DNA of 12,641 nucleotides from CAYICL01 sp964361885 (lineage in GTDB: Bacteria; Patescibacteriota; Microgenomatia; UBA1400; CG1-02-47-37), in assembly GCA_964361885.1 (NCBI GenBank), contig CAYICL010000019.1, positions 1-12,641 of the forward strand, read 5' to 3'. Positions 6,579-12,641 of the stretch are shown here, one piece after another; positions within the stretch are counted from its first letter, which is position 1; every line of letters starts with the position of its first letter. The position numbers and the translations under genes were made by a program. A model generated the notes under the pieces. It had not been told where the DNA came from and searched no databases. It saw nothing but the letters and a program-made list of their open reading frames with translations.

Positions 6579-7478
6579 CTAAAACTGTATTCCCCTCCAA
6601 TACCCCAAGATATCTTTCAGGCTTTGGTCAAGTGTAATTTCCGGCGCCCACCCGACCGCTTTTCTTATCTTTTGATTATCGCCGATAACCATATCCGGAT
6701 CATTTTTTCGCCACTTAAGTTTCTCTTTGATCTTAAACGGTTTTTTGGCCAATTGCTGCAGTTTTTTCAAAACCTCTTTAATGCTATAACTTCTTCCCGA
6801 ACAGACATTGTAGGTCTCTCCGGCTCGGCCTTTTTGCATTAACAGCCAATAAGCCCTGACCGCATCCCGGACGTCGGTAAAATCACGCCTAGTGCTTAAT
6901 TTACCCACTTCTATCTCAGCCTCACCCGCCACCACTTTTCTGATTAAATCAGTCACCACAAATCCGGGTTTTTGCCCCGATCCGATGAGTAAGAAAGTTC
7001 TGGTGCAAATTAAAGGCAGCTGGTAACTTTCAGCTAATTTCCTGCAAACTAATTCTTGGGTTAACTTGCTTAAGCCGTAAGCGGTTATTGGTGACAGCTT
7101 AAATGTTTCTTTAATCGCTTTTGAACCAACCGCTTGATAAACCGCGGCCGTTCCGGTGATTAACATTCTTGGTTTTTGTTTTAATTTAGCCGCCGTTTCC
7201 AATAAATTTACACTGCCGAATAAATCCACTTCTAGGTTTTTTATCAACGTCTCGTCAACCAGCTGATCACTTCTGATTAACGGACTGGCAAGATGGAAGA
7301 TATAATCAGGTTGTTCTTTATTTAAGATTTTTTCCAATCTTTTTTTGTCAGTTAAATCTGCTTGGTAATACTTACCCTTATTTACATCAATCCCCGTCAC
7401 CTTAATCTTTTCCTTTTTTAACAGTTCTGCCAGATGTTTACCGGAAAATCCAACAATGCCGGTGATAAACGCTTTCAT
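6579..7478 (-). CDS. rmd: GDP-4-dehydro-6-deoxy-D-mannose reductase-like extended SDR
   Basis: A 299-residue Rossmann enzyme with GIVGFSG (7-13) for NAD(P) binding and the catalytic set Thr110, Tyr134 and Lys138 (AYGLSK). The C-terminal half, RRDFTDVRDAVRAYWLL at about 198-214, NVCSGRSYSI near 224-233 and the ending ...GWAPEITLDQSLKDILGYWR, closely resembles GDP-6-deoxy-D-mannose reductase as I know it. That enzyme reduces GDP-4-keto-6-deoxymannose to GDP-D-rhamnose. Related SDRs acting on other 4-keto sugars are the main alternative. The partner GDP-mannose 4,6-dehydratase is not in this window. Its stop codon is 3 bp from the fic stop in convergent orientation. The 107-bp region upstream contains a folded element that would lie in its leader if transcription enters from the next minus-strand gene. 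Confidence 0.8.
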   Translation of the reverse strand: MKAFITGIVGFSGKHLAELLKKEKIKVTGIDVNKGKYYQADLTDKKRLEKILNKEQPDYIFHLASPLIRSDQLVDETLIKNLEVDLFGSVNLLETAAKLKQKPRMLITGTAAVYQAVGSKAIKETFKLSPITAYGLSKLTQELVCRKLAESYQLPLICTRTFLLIGSGQKPGFVVTDLIRKVVAGEAEIEVGKLSTRRDFTDVRDAVRAYWLLMQKGRAGETYNVCSGRSYSIKEVLKKLQQLAKKPFKIKEKLKWRKNDPDMVIGDNQKIRKAVGWAPEITLDQSLKDILGYWRGIQF

Positions 7479-7519
7479 GAGTCTTGACTTTCTGAACTCT
7501 ATTTGATAATGTGATTATT

Positions 7520-7592
7520 GGTACAAGGTGAAAGAGTTTTTACTCTTCATGACGCTAACGCACAATCGCTTAAGCGTGAGGCACCTTATACC
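7520..7592 (-). other. Structured intergenic element: 11-bp closing stem with internal hairpin
   Basis: Read on the minus strand, GGTATAAGGTG (7592-7582) pairs with CACCTTGTACC (7530-7520) over 11 positions, one being a G-U wobble. On the plus strand that position would be a C/A mismatch, which favours a minus-strand RNA. Inside are the hairpin AAGAGT-AAAA-ACTCTT (7547-7532) and a second weaker one, ACGCT...AGCGT (7577-7552), which together give a three-way junction shape. The left arm overlaps the stop codon of the upstream minus-strand gene, and the element ends 41 nt before the reductase start. It could be a 3' processing or decay element, a leader regulator of the reductase gene, or a small RNA. 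I do not recognise a known family. Confidence 0.5.
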
Positions 7593-7993
7593 ATTTTTTT
7601 AATTCTCCTCCTTAATCTCTTTTTGTCCATAACTGATAAAAATATTTTATTTCCTTTTTTATCCTCTTCATAAACTACCCGAACTTTCCTGGGCGCTATT
7701 TTGTTTCCTTCGCTGATTGACACCATGGCTTCTAAGACAAAAAATGTTCTACTTTTTCTTTTAACTATATTTTGTATGGTCGTAGATTGTTTAGTAATTG
7801 ATTTGGCATGAGGTAGTAATTTTAACCGTCGATAAACATCTTGATAGCCCCTTTTTTTACTTCCAGTAGCTCCAGTAATATGACGCCATCCCTTTAAAGA
7901 AAATCTGACATATTGTTTAAAAGCTGGACAGTATATTTTTTGTTTACGCCAGCGATTATATATTCGAAAGGCATTCGTTTTGACTTTTTTCAT
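7586..7993 (-). CDS. Small basic protein, possibly a BECR-fold (RelE/barnase-like) nuclease
   Basis: A 135-residue, lysine/arginine-rich protein without membrane spans. Landmarks are YCPAFKQYVRFSLKGWRHITG at residues 21-41 (note the Gly35-Trp36-Arg37-His38 block), RRLKLLPHAKSITKQSTTIQ at 55-74, and a final strand pair KVRVVYEEDKKGNKIFLSV at 103-121. This order (beta strand, GWRH helix, RLKLLP..A helix, then strands) resembles small uncharacterised proteins of candidate-phylum bacteria and, more remotely, the barnase-EndoU-ColicinE5/D-RelE nuclease superfamily. That link is from memory and not secure. If correct, it would be a solitary RNase, toxin-like and without an evident antitoxin gene beside it. 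The ATG at 7993 follows a plausible promoter and a very short leader. It is not a transposase: no HUH motif is present. Confidence 0.55.
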   Translation of the reverse strand: MKKVKTNAFRIYNRWRKQKIYCPAFKQYVRFSLKGWRHITGATGSKKRGYQDVYRRLKLLPHAKSITKQSTTIQNIVKRKSRTFFVLEAMVSISEGNKIAPRKVRVVYEEDKKGNKIFLSVMDKKRLRRRIKKMV

Positions 7994-8004
7994 ATATAAT
8001 TAGA

Positions 8005-8033
8005 ACTATATCTTATATCATACAATGGCTCAA
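8005..8033 (-). promoter_or_regulatory. Promoter for the small nuclease-like gene
   Basis: On the minus strand TTGAGC (8033-8028) is followed after 17 bp by TATAGT (8010-8005), four and five matches to the -35 and -10 consensus. The -10 box ends 11 nt before the ATG, predicting a leader of about five nucleotides and therefore no room for a Shine-Dalgarno sequence. Confidence 0.45.
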
Positions 8034-8088
8034 TAAACGACCCAGAATGAACTTTTGGCGAAGACTAAGCAATTGGTTTAGCGGCTTG

Positions 8089-8094
8089 TATAAT
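8089..8094 (+). promoter_or_regulatory. -10 box (TATAAT) for the GT2/PsbP-like gene pair
   Basis: A perfect TATAAT lies 7 nt before the ATG at 8102, the same spacing as at fic, so the transcript should start at or beside the start codon. No good -35 box is seen at the standard distance. Confidence 0.55.
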
Positions 8095-8101
8095 AAACTA
8101 G

Positions 8102-8908
8102 ATGAATTCAAAACTGACTGTTATCATGCCGGTATATAATCAGGCCTCAACCGTTCTGGCCGCTGCTGACAGTATCTTAAATCAAACTTTTAAAGACTTT
8201 ATTTTTTATATTGTTAATGATTTATCTACCGATGATTCAGTTCAAATTCTATTGGCAGCCGCCCAGCAGGATAAACGGATAAAACTGATTACTAACCAGC
8301 ATCATTTAGGGTTGACCAAATCCTTAAATAAAGCCTTAAGGCAAATAAACACTCCTTATATTGCCCGTATGGACGCTGACGATATTGCTTTACCCGCTCG
8401 TTTCCAAAAACAGCTTCAATTTCTTGATACTCACCCACAAATTATGTTATTAGGCACTGCGGCTTATTTAATTAATGAGTCTGGGAAGCAAATCGGCCTT
8501 AAACGCCACCCCAGCGATCATAACCATCTTCGCTCTCAGGTTCTCAAATACTGCCCATTTATTCACCCGACTTGGATGTTTCGCCGCTCAATCCTTCAGG
8601 AAATCGGGGATTATAATGAAGCATTTCCTTTTAGCCAGGATTATGAACTGGTTTTAAGAATAGTCAGACGCTTCCAAACCGCCAATTTACCTGAACCGTT
8701 GTTAAAATATCGGGTTGACTCATCTCAAGCCATCTCGCTTAAAAACTTGAAAATGCAAGAGTGGTTAGCGCTTAAAGCCCGGTTTCTGGCCTTAACTCGT
8801 TATGGTTACCACATATCCGAAACCTGGAAATTAATTAAACCCCTCTTGTCTTTTTTAGTCCCTGTTAGTATAAAAAGACTTATCTATCGTCAATTTTACT
8901 GGCGCTAA
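8102..8908 (+). CDS. GT2 family glycosyltransferase
   Basis: A 268-residue GT-A enzyme. It begins with LTVIMPVYNQ (5-14), has the nucleotide-contacting Asp40 in VNDLSTDDS, the metal-binding MDADD at 90-94 (Asp91, Asp93) and FSQDYELVLR at 177-186, where Asp180 is the likely catalytic base. FIHPTWMFRR at 153-162 is typical of the EpsE/WcaA-like branch that builds surface polysaccharides. The C-terminal end is basic and partly hydrophobic (LIKPLLSFLVPVSIKRL), suggesting peripheral membrane contact. It uses a nucleotide sugar in the cytoplasm with inverting chemistry; the sugar is unknown. It appears to be the first gene of a two-gene unit, with the next gene 3 bp downstream. Confidence 0.9.
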   Translation: MNSKLTVIMPVYNQASTVLAAADSILNQTFKDFIFYIVNDLSTDDSVQILLAAAQQDKRIKLITNQHHLGLTKSLNKALRQINTPYIARMDADDIALPARFQKQLQFLDTHPQIMLLGTAAYLINESGKQIGLKRHPSDHNHLRSQVLKYCPFIHPTWMFRRSILQEIGDYNEAFPFSQDYELVLRIVRRFQTANLPEPLLKYRVDSSQAISLKNLKMQEWLALKARFLALTRYGYHISETWKLIKPLLSFLVPVSIKRLIYRQFYWR

Positions 8909-8911
8909 ATT

Positions 8912-9484
8912 ATGTTTCAAAAAATTAAAATTATTATCATAATTTTATTAATTTTTATTACCCCTTCTTTTTTTGGCGGTTTTCTAAAACTTACCCGGGA
9001 AAAAAAAGACTCATTAAATCCCTCACCTTCTCCATCTCCAATTAGGTATCTTGGCTGGCCGGAATATTTAAATGATACTTATCGCTATAAACTTAAATAT
9101 CCTTACGACTGGGTTCTTTTAAAATCAGAATCTGGTTCTCCCAACTCAATTGTTTTTTTGAATATTAAACAGGAAGAATATCCCAATAAACCACATATAA
9201 CTTTTCAAATCTTGGTTGATAAATTTGCTGGGCAATCCCTTAATGATTACCCGGAAATTATCAAACTTATTTCTCAAGGATATGTTGCCAGAAAGCTGAC
9301 GATTTCCAACTCACCGGCTTTATTTATCGATAATTTAGGAGATACTGGCGAGTTATCCAACACCTATATTAAACATAAAGACAATATTTTCCGCTTAAGC
9401 TGGGATCAGACAGAAATAGGTTTAATTCGTCCTTATGAGGATACTTTGCTACAAATCATTGCCTCTTTTAATTTTATCGATTAA
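8912..9484 (+). CDS. Membrane-anchored extracytoplasmic protein, PsbP-like domain
   Basis: A 190-residue protein with an N-terminal hydrophobic helix (about 5-25, rich in Ile/Leu after MFQKIK), which is an uncleaved anchor or signal peptide. It is followed by a low-complexity linker PSPSPSP at 37-43. The rest is a compact beta-rich domain beginning YRYKLKYPYDWVLL (57-70) and ending with a helix TLLQIIASFNFID. The 'Y.LKYP.DW' entry and 'I..SF.F' exit match the PsbP/DUF1795-like fold common in small lipoproteins and anchored proteins of candidate-phylum bacteria. No enzymatic motif is visible. It lies 3 bp after the GT2 gene, so it is probably co-transcribed. It has no lipobox cysteine. The last 11 bp overlap the convergent SDR gene. 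Function unknown. Confidence 0.7.
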   Translation: MFQKIKIIIIILLIFITPSFFGGFLKLTREKKDSLNPSPSPSPIRYLGWPEYLNDTYRYKLKYPYDWVLLKSESGSPNSIVFLNIKQEEYPNKPHITFQILVDKFAGQSLNDYPEIIKLISQGYVARKLTISNSPALFIDNLGDTGELSNTYIKHKDNIFRLSWDQTEIGLIRPYEDTLLQIIASFNFID

Positions 9485-10334
9485 CCAGGGAGTTAAAATA
9501 AAGTTTTAAACCCTCTTTTAAGCTTATTTTCGGTTGCCAACCAATCGCCGCTTTAATTTTGGTCGTATCAATTCTGTTTTTATCCGCTTCACTGGGTCTG
9601 TCTTTTCCTGAATAAGATATTTTAGGAATTGTTCCGGAGATTTTAATCATCAAGACTACCAATTCTTTTAAAGTTGTCGGTTTATTTGGACCGACATTGT
9701 AAGCATCACCGGCTAAAGTTTTTGCTTGGGCTAGCTGAATATAAGCTTCGACTAAATCATCAATGTAAATAAAACTTCTTTCAACTTCCGGTTTGGTCAA
9801 AATTAACGGCTTTTTATCCAATAGGTGAGTGGCAATTACCGGGACGATGTAAATCTCATCTTGGCTTGGGCCATAGACATTTGAAGTTCTTAAAATAAGT
9901 GTCTCTACTCCATATACTCGGTTGTAAAATCTACACAACTCTTCCCCTAAAAACTTAGTAAAAGAGTAATGAGTTGACGGGTTAAGATTGTCAGACTCTT
10001 TTTTAAATTTTTCATACGGTTTGCCATAAACGTAAGTGCTGGAAAATATCATTTTAGCTTTGACTTTCCGGCAATATTCCAAAACATTGACCGTTCCCAA
10101 AACATTAACTTGGTAAGCCAAAGAAACATTTTCTTTAGAACTTTTGTATCCCGACACCGCGGCCAAGTGAAATACCGTATCTACTGGAGGCAATTTATCA
10201 AAATCAGCCGCCCTGGTCACATCTTGATGATTTTTCCGGCAAAACTCAACTACTTCAATGTTTTGGGTTTTTAATTTTGCCGCTATATGCCTGCCGATAA
10301 AACCGCTGCTGCCGGTTATTAACACTTTTTTCAT
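9474..10334 (-). CDS. Extended SDR, NAD-dependent nucleotide-sugar epimerase/dehydratase
   Basis: A 286-residue enzyme with TGSSGFIG at 7-14, FHLAAVSG near 55-62 and the catalytic set Ser99 (SSTYVYG), Tyr123 and Lys127 (HYSFTKF). LRTSNVYGP, RSFIYIDDLVEAYIQL and YNVGPNKPTTLKEL are standard extended-SDR segments for sugar binding. DRPSEADKNRIDTTKIKAAIGWQPKISLKEGL closes the chain as in GalE- and WcaG-like enzymes. It should act in the cytoplasm on a nucleotide sugar for the surrounding transferases; the substrate is not deducible. The ATG at 10334 is preferred since it starts exactly at the first Rossmann strand and follows a -10 box by 7 nt. It shares a 36-bp divergent intergenic region with the GT4 gene, and its 3' end overlaps the PsbP-like gene by 11 bp. 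Confidence 0.9.
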   Translation of the reverse strand: MKKVLITGSSGFIGRHIAAKLKTQNIEVVEFCRKNHQDVTRAADFDKLPPVDTVFHLAAVSGYKSSKENVSLAYQVNVLGTVNVLEYCRKVKAKMIFSSTYVYGKPYEKFKKESDNLNPSTHYSFTKFLGEELCRFYNRVYGVETLILRTSNVYGPSQDEIYIVPVIATHLLDKKPLILTKPEVERSFIYIDDLVEAYIQLAQAKTLAGDAYNVGPNKPTTLKELVVLMIKISGTIPKISYSGKDRPSEADKNRIDTTKIKAAIGWQPKISLKEGLKLYFNSLVNR

Positions 10335-10341
10335 CTGTCTT

Positions 10342-10350
10342 ATTTTATCA
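10342..10350 (-). promoter_or_regulatory. Extended -10 promoter (TGATAAAAT) for the SDR gene
   Basis: On the minus strand TGA-TAAAAT (10350-10342) gives the TGn extension and a five-of-six match to the -10 box, placed 7 nt before the ATG at 10334. The spacing equals that at fic and at the gene starting at 8102, predicting a leaderless transcript. No -35 match is seen. Confidence 0.5.
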
Positions 10351-10358
10351 TCATGTTT

Positions 10359-10364
10359 TATTAT
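10359..10364 (+). promoter_or_regulatory. Possible -10 box (TATTAT) for the divergent GT4 gene
   Basis: TATTAT, five of six consensus bases, lies 6 nt before the ATG at 10371. With only 36 bp between the two divergent start codons, any dedicated promoter must lie here or inside the SDR gene. The region is AT-rich, so a chance match is possible. Confidence 0.3.
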
Positions 10365-10370
10365 TATCTT

Positions 10371-11459
10371 ATGAGAATATTGATGCTTAACTATGAATAT
10401 CCGCCCTTAGGCGGCGGCACGGGGATTGCTAACCGCTATTTATTAAAAGAGTTTTCTAAGCAAAAAGACCTCCAAATAGATTTACTAACTTCTTCCCCTG
10501 ACAATTATTCTGAAGAAAAAATAAATCCTAATATCAAGATTATTCGATTAAATATCAATAAAAAAAACCATCAGCTTCATCATCAGACCATTATTAATTT
10601 AATCAGCTATTTTATTCAATCAACTATTTTTACCTTTAAACATAGGCCGGACTATGATTTAATCCATGCTTTTTCCGGTTTGCCCGGCAGCGTCACTGCT
10701 TGGCTGTCAGGCAAGCCTTATCTAGTTTCTTTTCGCGGCGCCGACGAACCGGATTATGAGCCGCGCCACCACCTGCTTTGGAAAATAATCAAACCTTTAG
10801 TTTACTTAATCTATCGCCGCGCCCGGTCTTTGGATGCCAACAGCCAATATCTTAAACAATTGGTTTTACAATCTTTTCCCGGGTTAAAGATTAAGGTTAT
10901 TAATAACGGCGTTGATACTACCCAATTTTTTCCGGCCAAAAAACCGGTTAATAAACCAGTTATTCTCTGCACTAGCCGCTTGGCGGAAAGAAAAGGAGTA
11001 GAATATCTAGTCCGAGCAATGGCTTTAGTCCCCAAAGCTAAACTGATTTTGGCCGGAACAGGCATACTTGAACCAAAACTAAAACAGTTAGTCAAACAAT
11101 TACACCTGTCTTCTAGAGTTAAGTTTTTAGGAATGGTGCCACACGATCGTCTGTCGTCAATTTATCGTCAATCAAGCTTATTTGTTTTACCCAGTTTATC
11201 TGAAAGTCAATCTAACTCACTATTGGAAGCATTAGCCACTGGGTTACCGGTAGTCGCCACGAATATTGGAGGCAATCCTGAAATAGTAAATCAGTCAAAT
11301 GGCATATTAGTTCCTTCGGCCAATAGTTATGCTTTAGCTCAAGCAATTATAAAATTATTAAAACAGACATCGAAAAAAATAGACCTGGAGGAAAAATTTT
11401 CCTGGCAACAAACTGCTAAAAAATATTTTCAGCTATATTCTCGCTCAAATAATTTTTGA
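10371..11459 (+). CDS. GT4 family glycosyltransferase
   Basis: A 362-residue GT-B enzyme. MRILMLNYEYPPLGGGTG at 1-18 is the usual GT4 N-terminal strand and glycine loop, and this fixes the start at 10371; an ATG at 10353 would add six unconserved residues (MFYYYL) and cut the divergent spacer to 18 bp. VINNGVDTTQFFP at 176-188 enters the donor domain, TSRLAERKG at 201-209 supplies Arg203 and Lys208 for phosphate binding, and Glu278/Glu286 (SESQSNSLLEAL) form E-x7-E. GLPVVATNIGGNPEIV follows as expected. It should add a sugar to a growing surface glycan on the cytoplasmic side, with unknown specificity. Its last 31 bp overlap the 3' end of the convergent GT4 gene. Confidence 0.9.
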   Translation: MRILMLNYEYPPLGGGTGIANRYLLKEFSKQKDLQIDLLTSSPDNYSEEKINPNIKIIRLNINKKNHQLHHQTIINLISYFIQSTIFTFKHRPDYDLIHAFSGLPGSVTAWLSGKPYLVSFRGADEPDYEPRHHLLWKIIKPLVYLIYRRARSLDANSQYLKQLVLQSFPGLKIKVINNGVDTTQFFPAKKPVNKPVILCTSRLAERKGVEYLVRAMALVPKAKLILAGTGILEPKLKQLVKQLHLSSRVKFLGMVPHDRLSSIYRQSSLFVLPSLSESQSNSLLEALATGLPVVATNIGGNPEIVNQSNGILVPSANSYALAQAIIKLLKQTSKKIDLEEKFSWQQTAKKYFQLYSRSNNF

Positions 11460-12595
11460 TATTGCCTAACCGTATTTTTAATATCATGACATTGCCGGGC
11501 ATAGTTATAAGCATTAGTTGCCAATCGCCGCCACAGTTGATTACTTTTCAACAGCTCTTTCAGTAAAATTATCATTTGCCTTTCATCGCCTTCAGCGCAA
11601 AAACCAATTTGGTACTTATCGATGATTTTATCTGGATTAACCTTAAAAGAAATAATTGGGGTCTTGTTCTTAGCTGCCTGAATAAAAGTGTTTGGAAAAC
11701 CTTCGCTTAAAGACGTAGAAATAAACACTTTTGCTTTTGCAAAATAAGCATCAATATTTCTAAATGGCACTTGAGTAATAAAAATTAAATTTTTTACTTT
11801 TTCCGCCTTGGCCTTAATTAAATCAAAGTATTTTGGACAATTCTCCGCCGGCGGGCAAATCATGGTAAATTTTTCTTCAGGAATTTTTTTTGCTAACTCA
11901 ATAAACAAATTAGGCATTTTCCATTCTTCGGCCCGGGCTACCCATAAAATTCCTTGTTTTTTAGTCTTGTTTTTTCTTGAAGATTTAATCGGATATCCTG
12001 ATGGAATAACAAAACTTTTAGCTTTAAACTTTTTATTTAATTGAGTTTGCTGCTCTTTAGTTTGGCAAATAATTTTATCAGCCAATTTTAAACCTAAAAG
12101 AAACAGTTTTCCCCGAAAACCATTTTGCTTAACGAATTGCCCATTAATATCGTTTTGATGAGCAACCATGAAAATAAACTTTTTTCTTAAAATTTTGAGA
12201 ATTAGGGCAATTAGGCCAGTTTCAGCGCTGGCAGCCCTTTGAACATAAACCTGGGAGTTAATTTTTTTTAATTGAATTAACAGGCGAATAAAGAAATGAA
12301 AATAACCTAAAGCGGGAAGACTGTATAAAAGATTCACCAACCGACCGTAAAACCCTGGAGTTTTTGGCGATCGAACAAACTGGTACACCCTGATTTGTCC
12401 AAACTTATCTTGCCTATTCGAGCTTTGATTATCAGTAAGAAAACTAGCGCTAAAATTTTTATCTTTGGCTAGTTCCTTAGCTAGTAAATATAACTGGATC
12501 TGGGCACCGCCAAAGACTATTTTTGATTTAGGATTAAAAAGCGGATAGGCGAAAAAATCGATAAAGCAGATTTCTATGGGATTGGTAGATTTCAT
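11429..12595 (-). CDS. GT4-like glycosyltransferase with E-x7-Q in place of E-x7-E
   Basis: A 388-residue GT-B protein. The N-terminal domain starts IEICFIDFFAYPLF and reaches the glycine turn FGGAQIQ at 28-34. VIPSGYPIK at 196-204 ends it. The donor domain has ILWVARAEEWKMPNLFIELA (216-235) and the motif region SLSEGFPNTFIQAAKNKTPII (295-315). There the first glutamate is Glu298, but the second position, eight residues on, is Gln306. In GT4 enzymes that second glutamate normally contacts the donor sugar, so activity or donor choice may be altered. The overall length and fold are otherwise intact, so this is probably not a pseudogene. The ATG at 12595 is the first upstream of the conserved strand; only 46 bases of upstream sequence are in the window, so its promoter and any upstream partner cannot be judged. 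Confidence 0.85.
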   Translation of the reverse strand: MKSTNPIEICFIDFFAYPLFNPKSKIVFGGAQIQLYLLAKELAKDKNFSASFLTDNQSSNRQDKFGQIRVYQFVRSPKTPGFYGRLVNLLYSLPALGYFHFFIRLLIQLKKINSQVYVQRAASAETGLIALILKILRKKFIFMVAHQNDINGQFVKQNGFRGKLFLLGLKLADKIICQTKEQQTQLNKKFKAKSFVIPSGYPIKSSRKNKTKKQGILWVARAEEWKMPNLFIELAKKIPEEKFTMICPPAENCPKYFDLIKAKAEKVKNLIFITQVPFRNIDAYFAKAKVFISTSLSEGFPNTFIQAAKNKTPIISFKVNPDKIIDKYQIGFCAEGDERQMIILLKELLKSNQLWRRLATNAYNYARQCHDIKNTVRQYQKLFEREYS

Positions 12596-12641
12596 TTTTT
12601 AATTTCAACGATTAAAGAGTAACCAATAGGGCATGACTTTA

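Noticed and set aside
7520..7592. Possible integron attC site or IS200/IS605 end
   Set aside because: The RYYYAAC/GTTRRRY core boxes are not met, and the adjacent protein has no HUH or catalytic tyrosine motif of a Y1 transposase.
7520..7592. Possible tRNA
   Set aside because: It folds with a long closing stem, but the stem is 11 bp rather than 7, there is no GTTCRANY T-loop sequence, and no anticodon arm can be placed.
8047..8139. 30-codon open frame (starts MNFWRRLSNWFSGL) overlapping the start of the GT2 gene
   Set aside because: It looks amphipathic, but it has no ribosome site, lies across the TATAAT box of the GT2 gene and overlaps its start in another frame. It is probably chance.
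1..12641. Alternative genetic code (UGA as Gly, as in Gracilibacteria/SR1)
   Set aside because: TGA ends several genes at ATGA overlaps with conserved starts, and no motif-bearing frame needs read-through of TGA.
1..12641. CRISPR array, phage or insertion-sequence genes
   Set aside because: No regularly spaced repeats with unique spacers, no integrase or transposase motifs, and no phage structural proteins were seen.

Overview
The window looks like part of a cell-surface glycan locus from an uncultured bacterium, most likely of the Candidate Phyla Radiation (Patescibacteria, Microgenomates-like). That assignment is inference. It rests on the AT-leaning base composition, extreme gene packing, near absence of Shine-Dalgarno motifs, many glycosyltransferases, a membrane-anchored protein with a PSPSPSP linker, and a small 'GWRH' protein of a type I associate with these genomes. 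TGA is used as an ordinary stop (genes ending at 1487, 2389, 3415 and 4494), so the Gracilibacteria/SR1 recoding does not apply.

Region 1 (1-5497, + strand) is a tightly coupled operon that enters from the left edge. It holds a truncated GT4 glycosyltransferase, a PIG-V-like GT-C mannosyltransferase, an extended-SDR sugar-nucleotide epimerase/dehydratase, a DPM1-like GT2, a small DUF2304 membrane protein and two more GT4 enzymes. Successive genes overlap by 4-26 bp or are 1 bp apart. The GT2, DUF2304 and PIG-V genes suggest a polyprenyl-phosphate-sugar route: a lipid-linked sugar is made on the inner face and used by the multi-pass transferase on the outer face. The other enzymes would supply or assemble sugars.

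Region 2 (5489-8033) differs. A class II Fic protein gene (+) sits behind a promoter with three tandem 11-bp repeats, and its codon use is unlike the glycan genes. It meets, tail to tail, a minus-strand gene for a GDP-4-dehydro-6-deoxymannose reductase-like SDR. Upstream of that reductase lie a strongly folded intergenic element (7520-7592) and a 135-residue basic protein that may be a BECR-fold (RelE/barnase-like) nuclease.

Region 3 (8089-12595) returns to glycan genes in alternating orientation: a GT2 with a small anchored PsbP-like protein (+), an extended SDR (-), a GT4 (+) and a second GT4 (-). Convergent genes overlap at their 3' ends, and the divergent SDR/GT4 pair is only 36 bp apart.

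Several promoters place a -10 box 7 nt before the start codon, which predicts leaderless mRNAs. The main non-coding signals are the Fic promoter repeats, a perfect 11-bp hairpin inside a GT4 coding region with a competing second hairpin, and the folded element between the small nuclease-like gene and the reductase gene. No rRNA, tRNA, CRISPR array, insertion sequence or gene-free stretch over 300 bases was seen.
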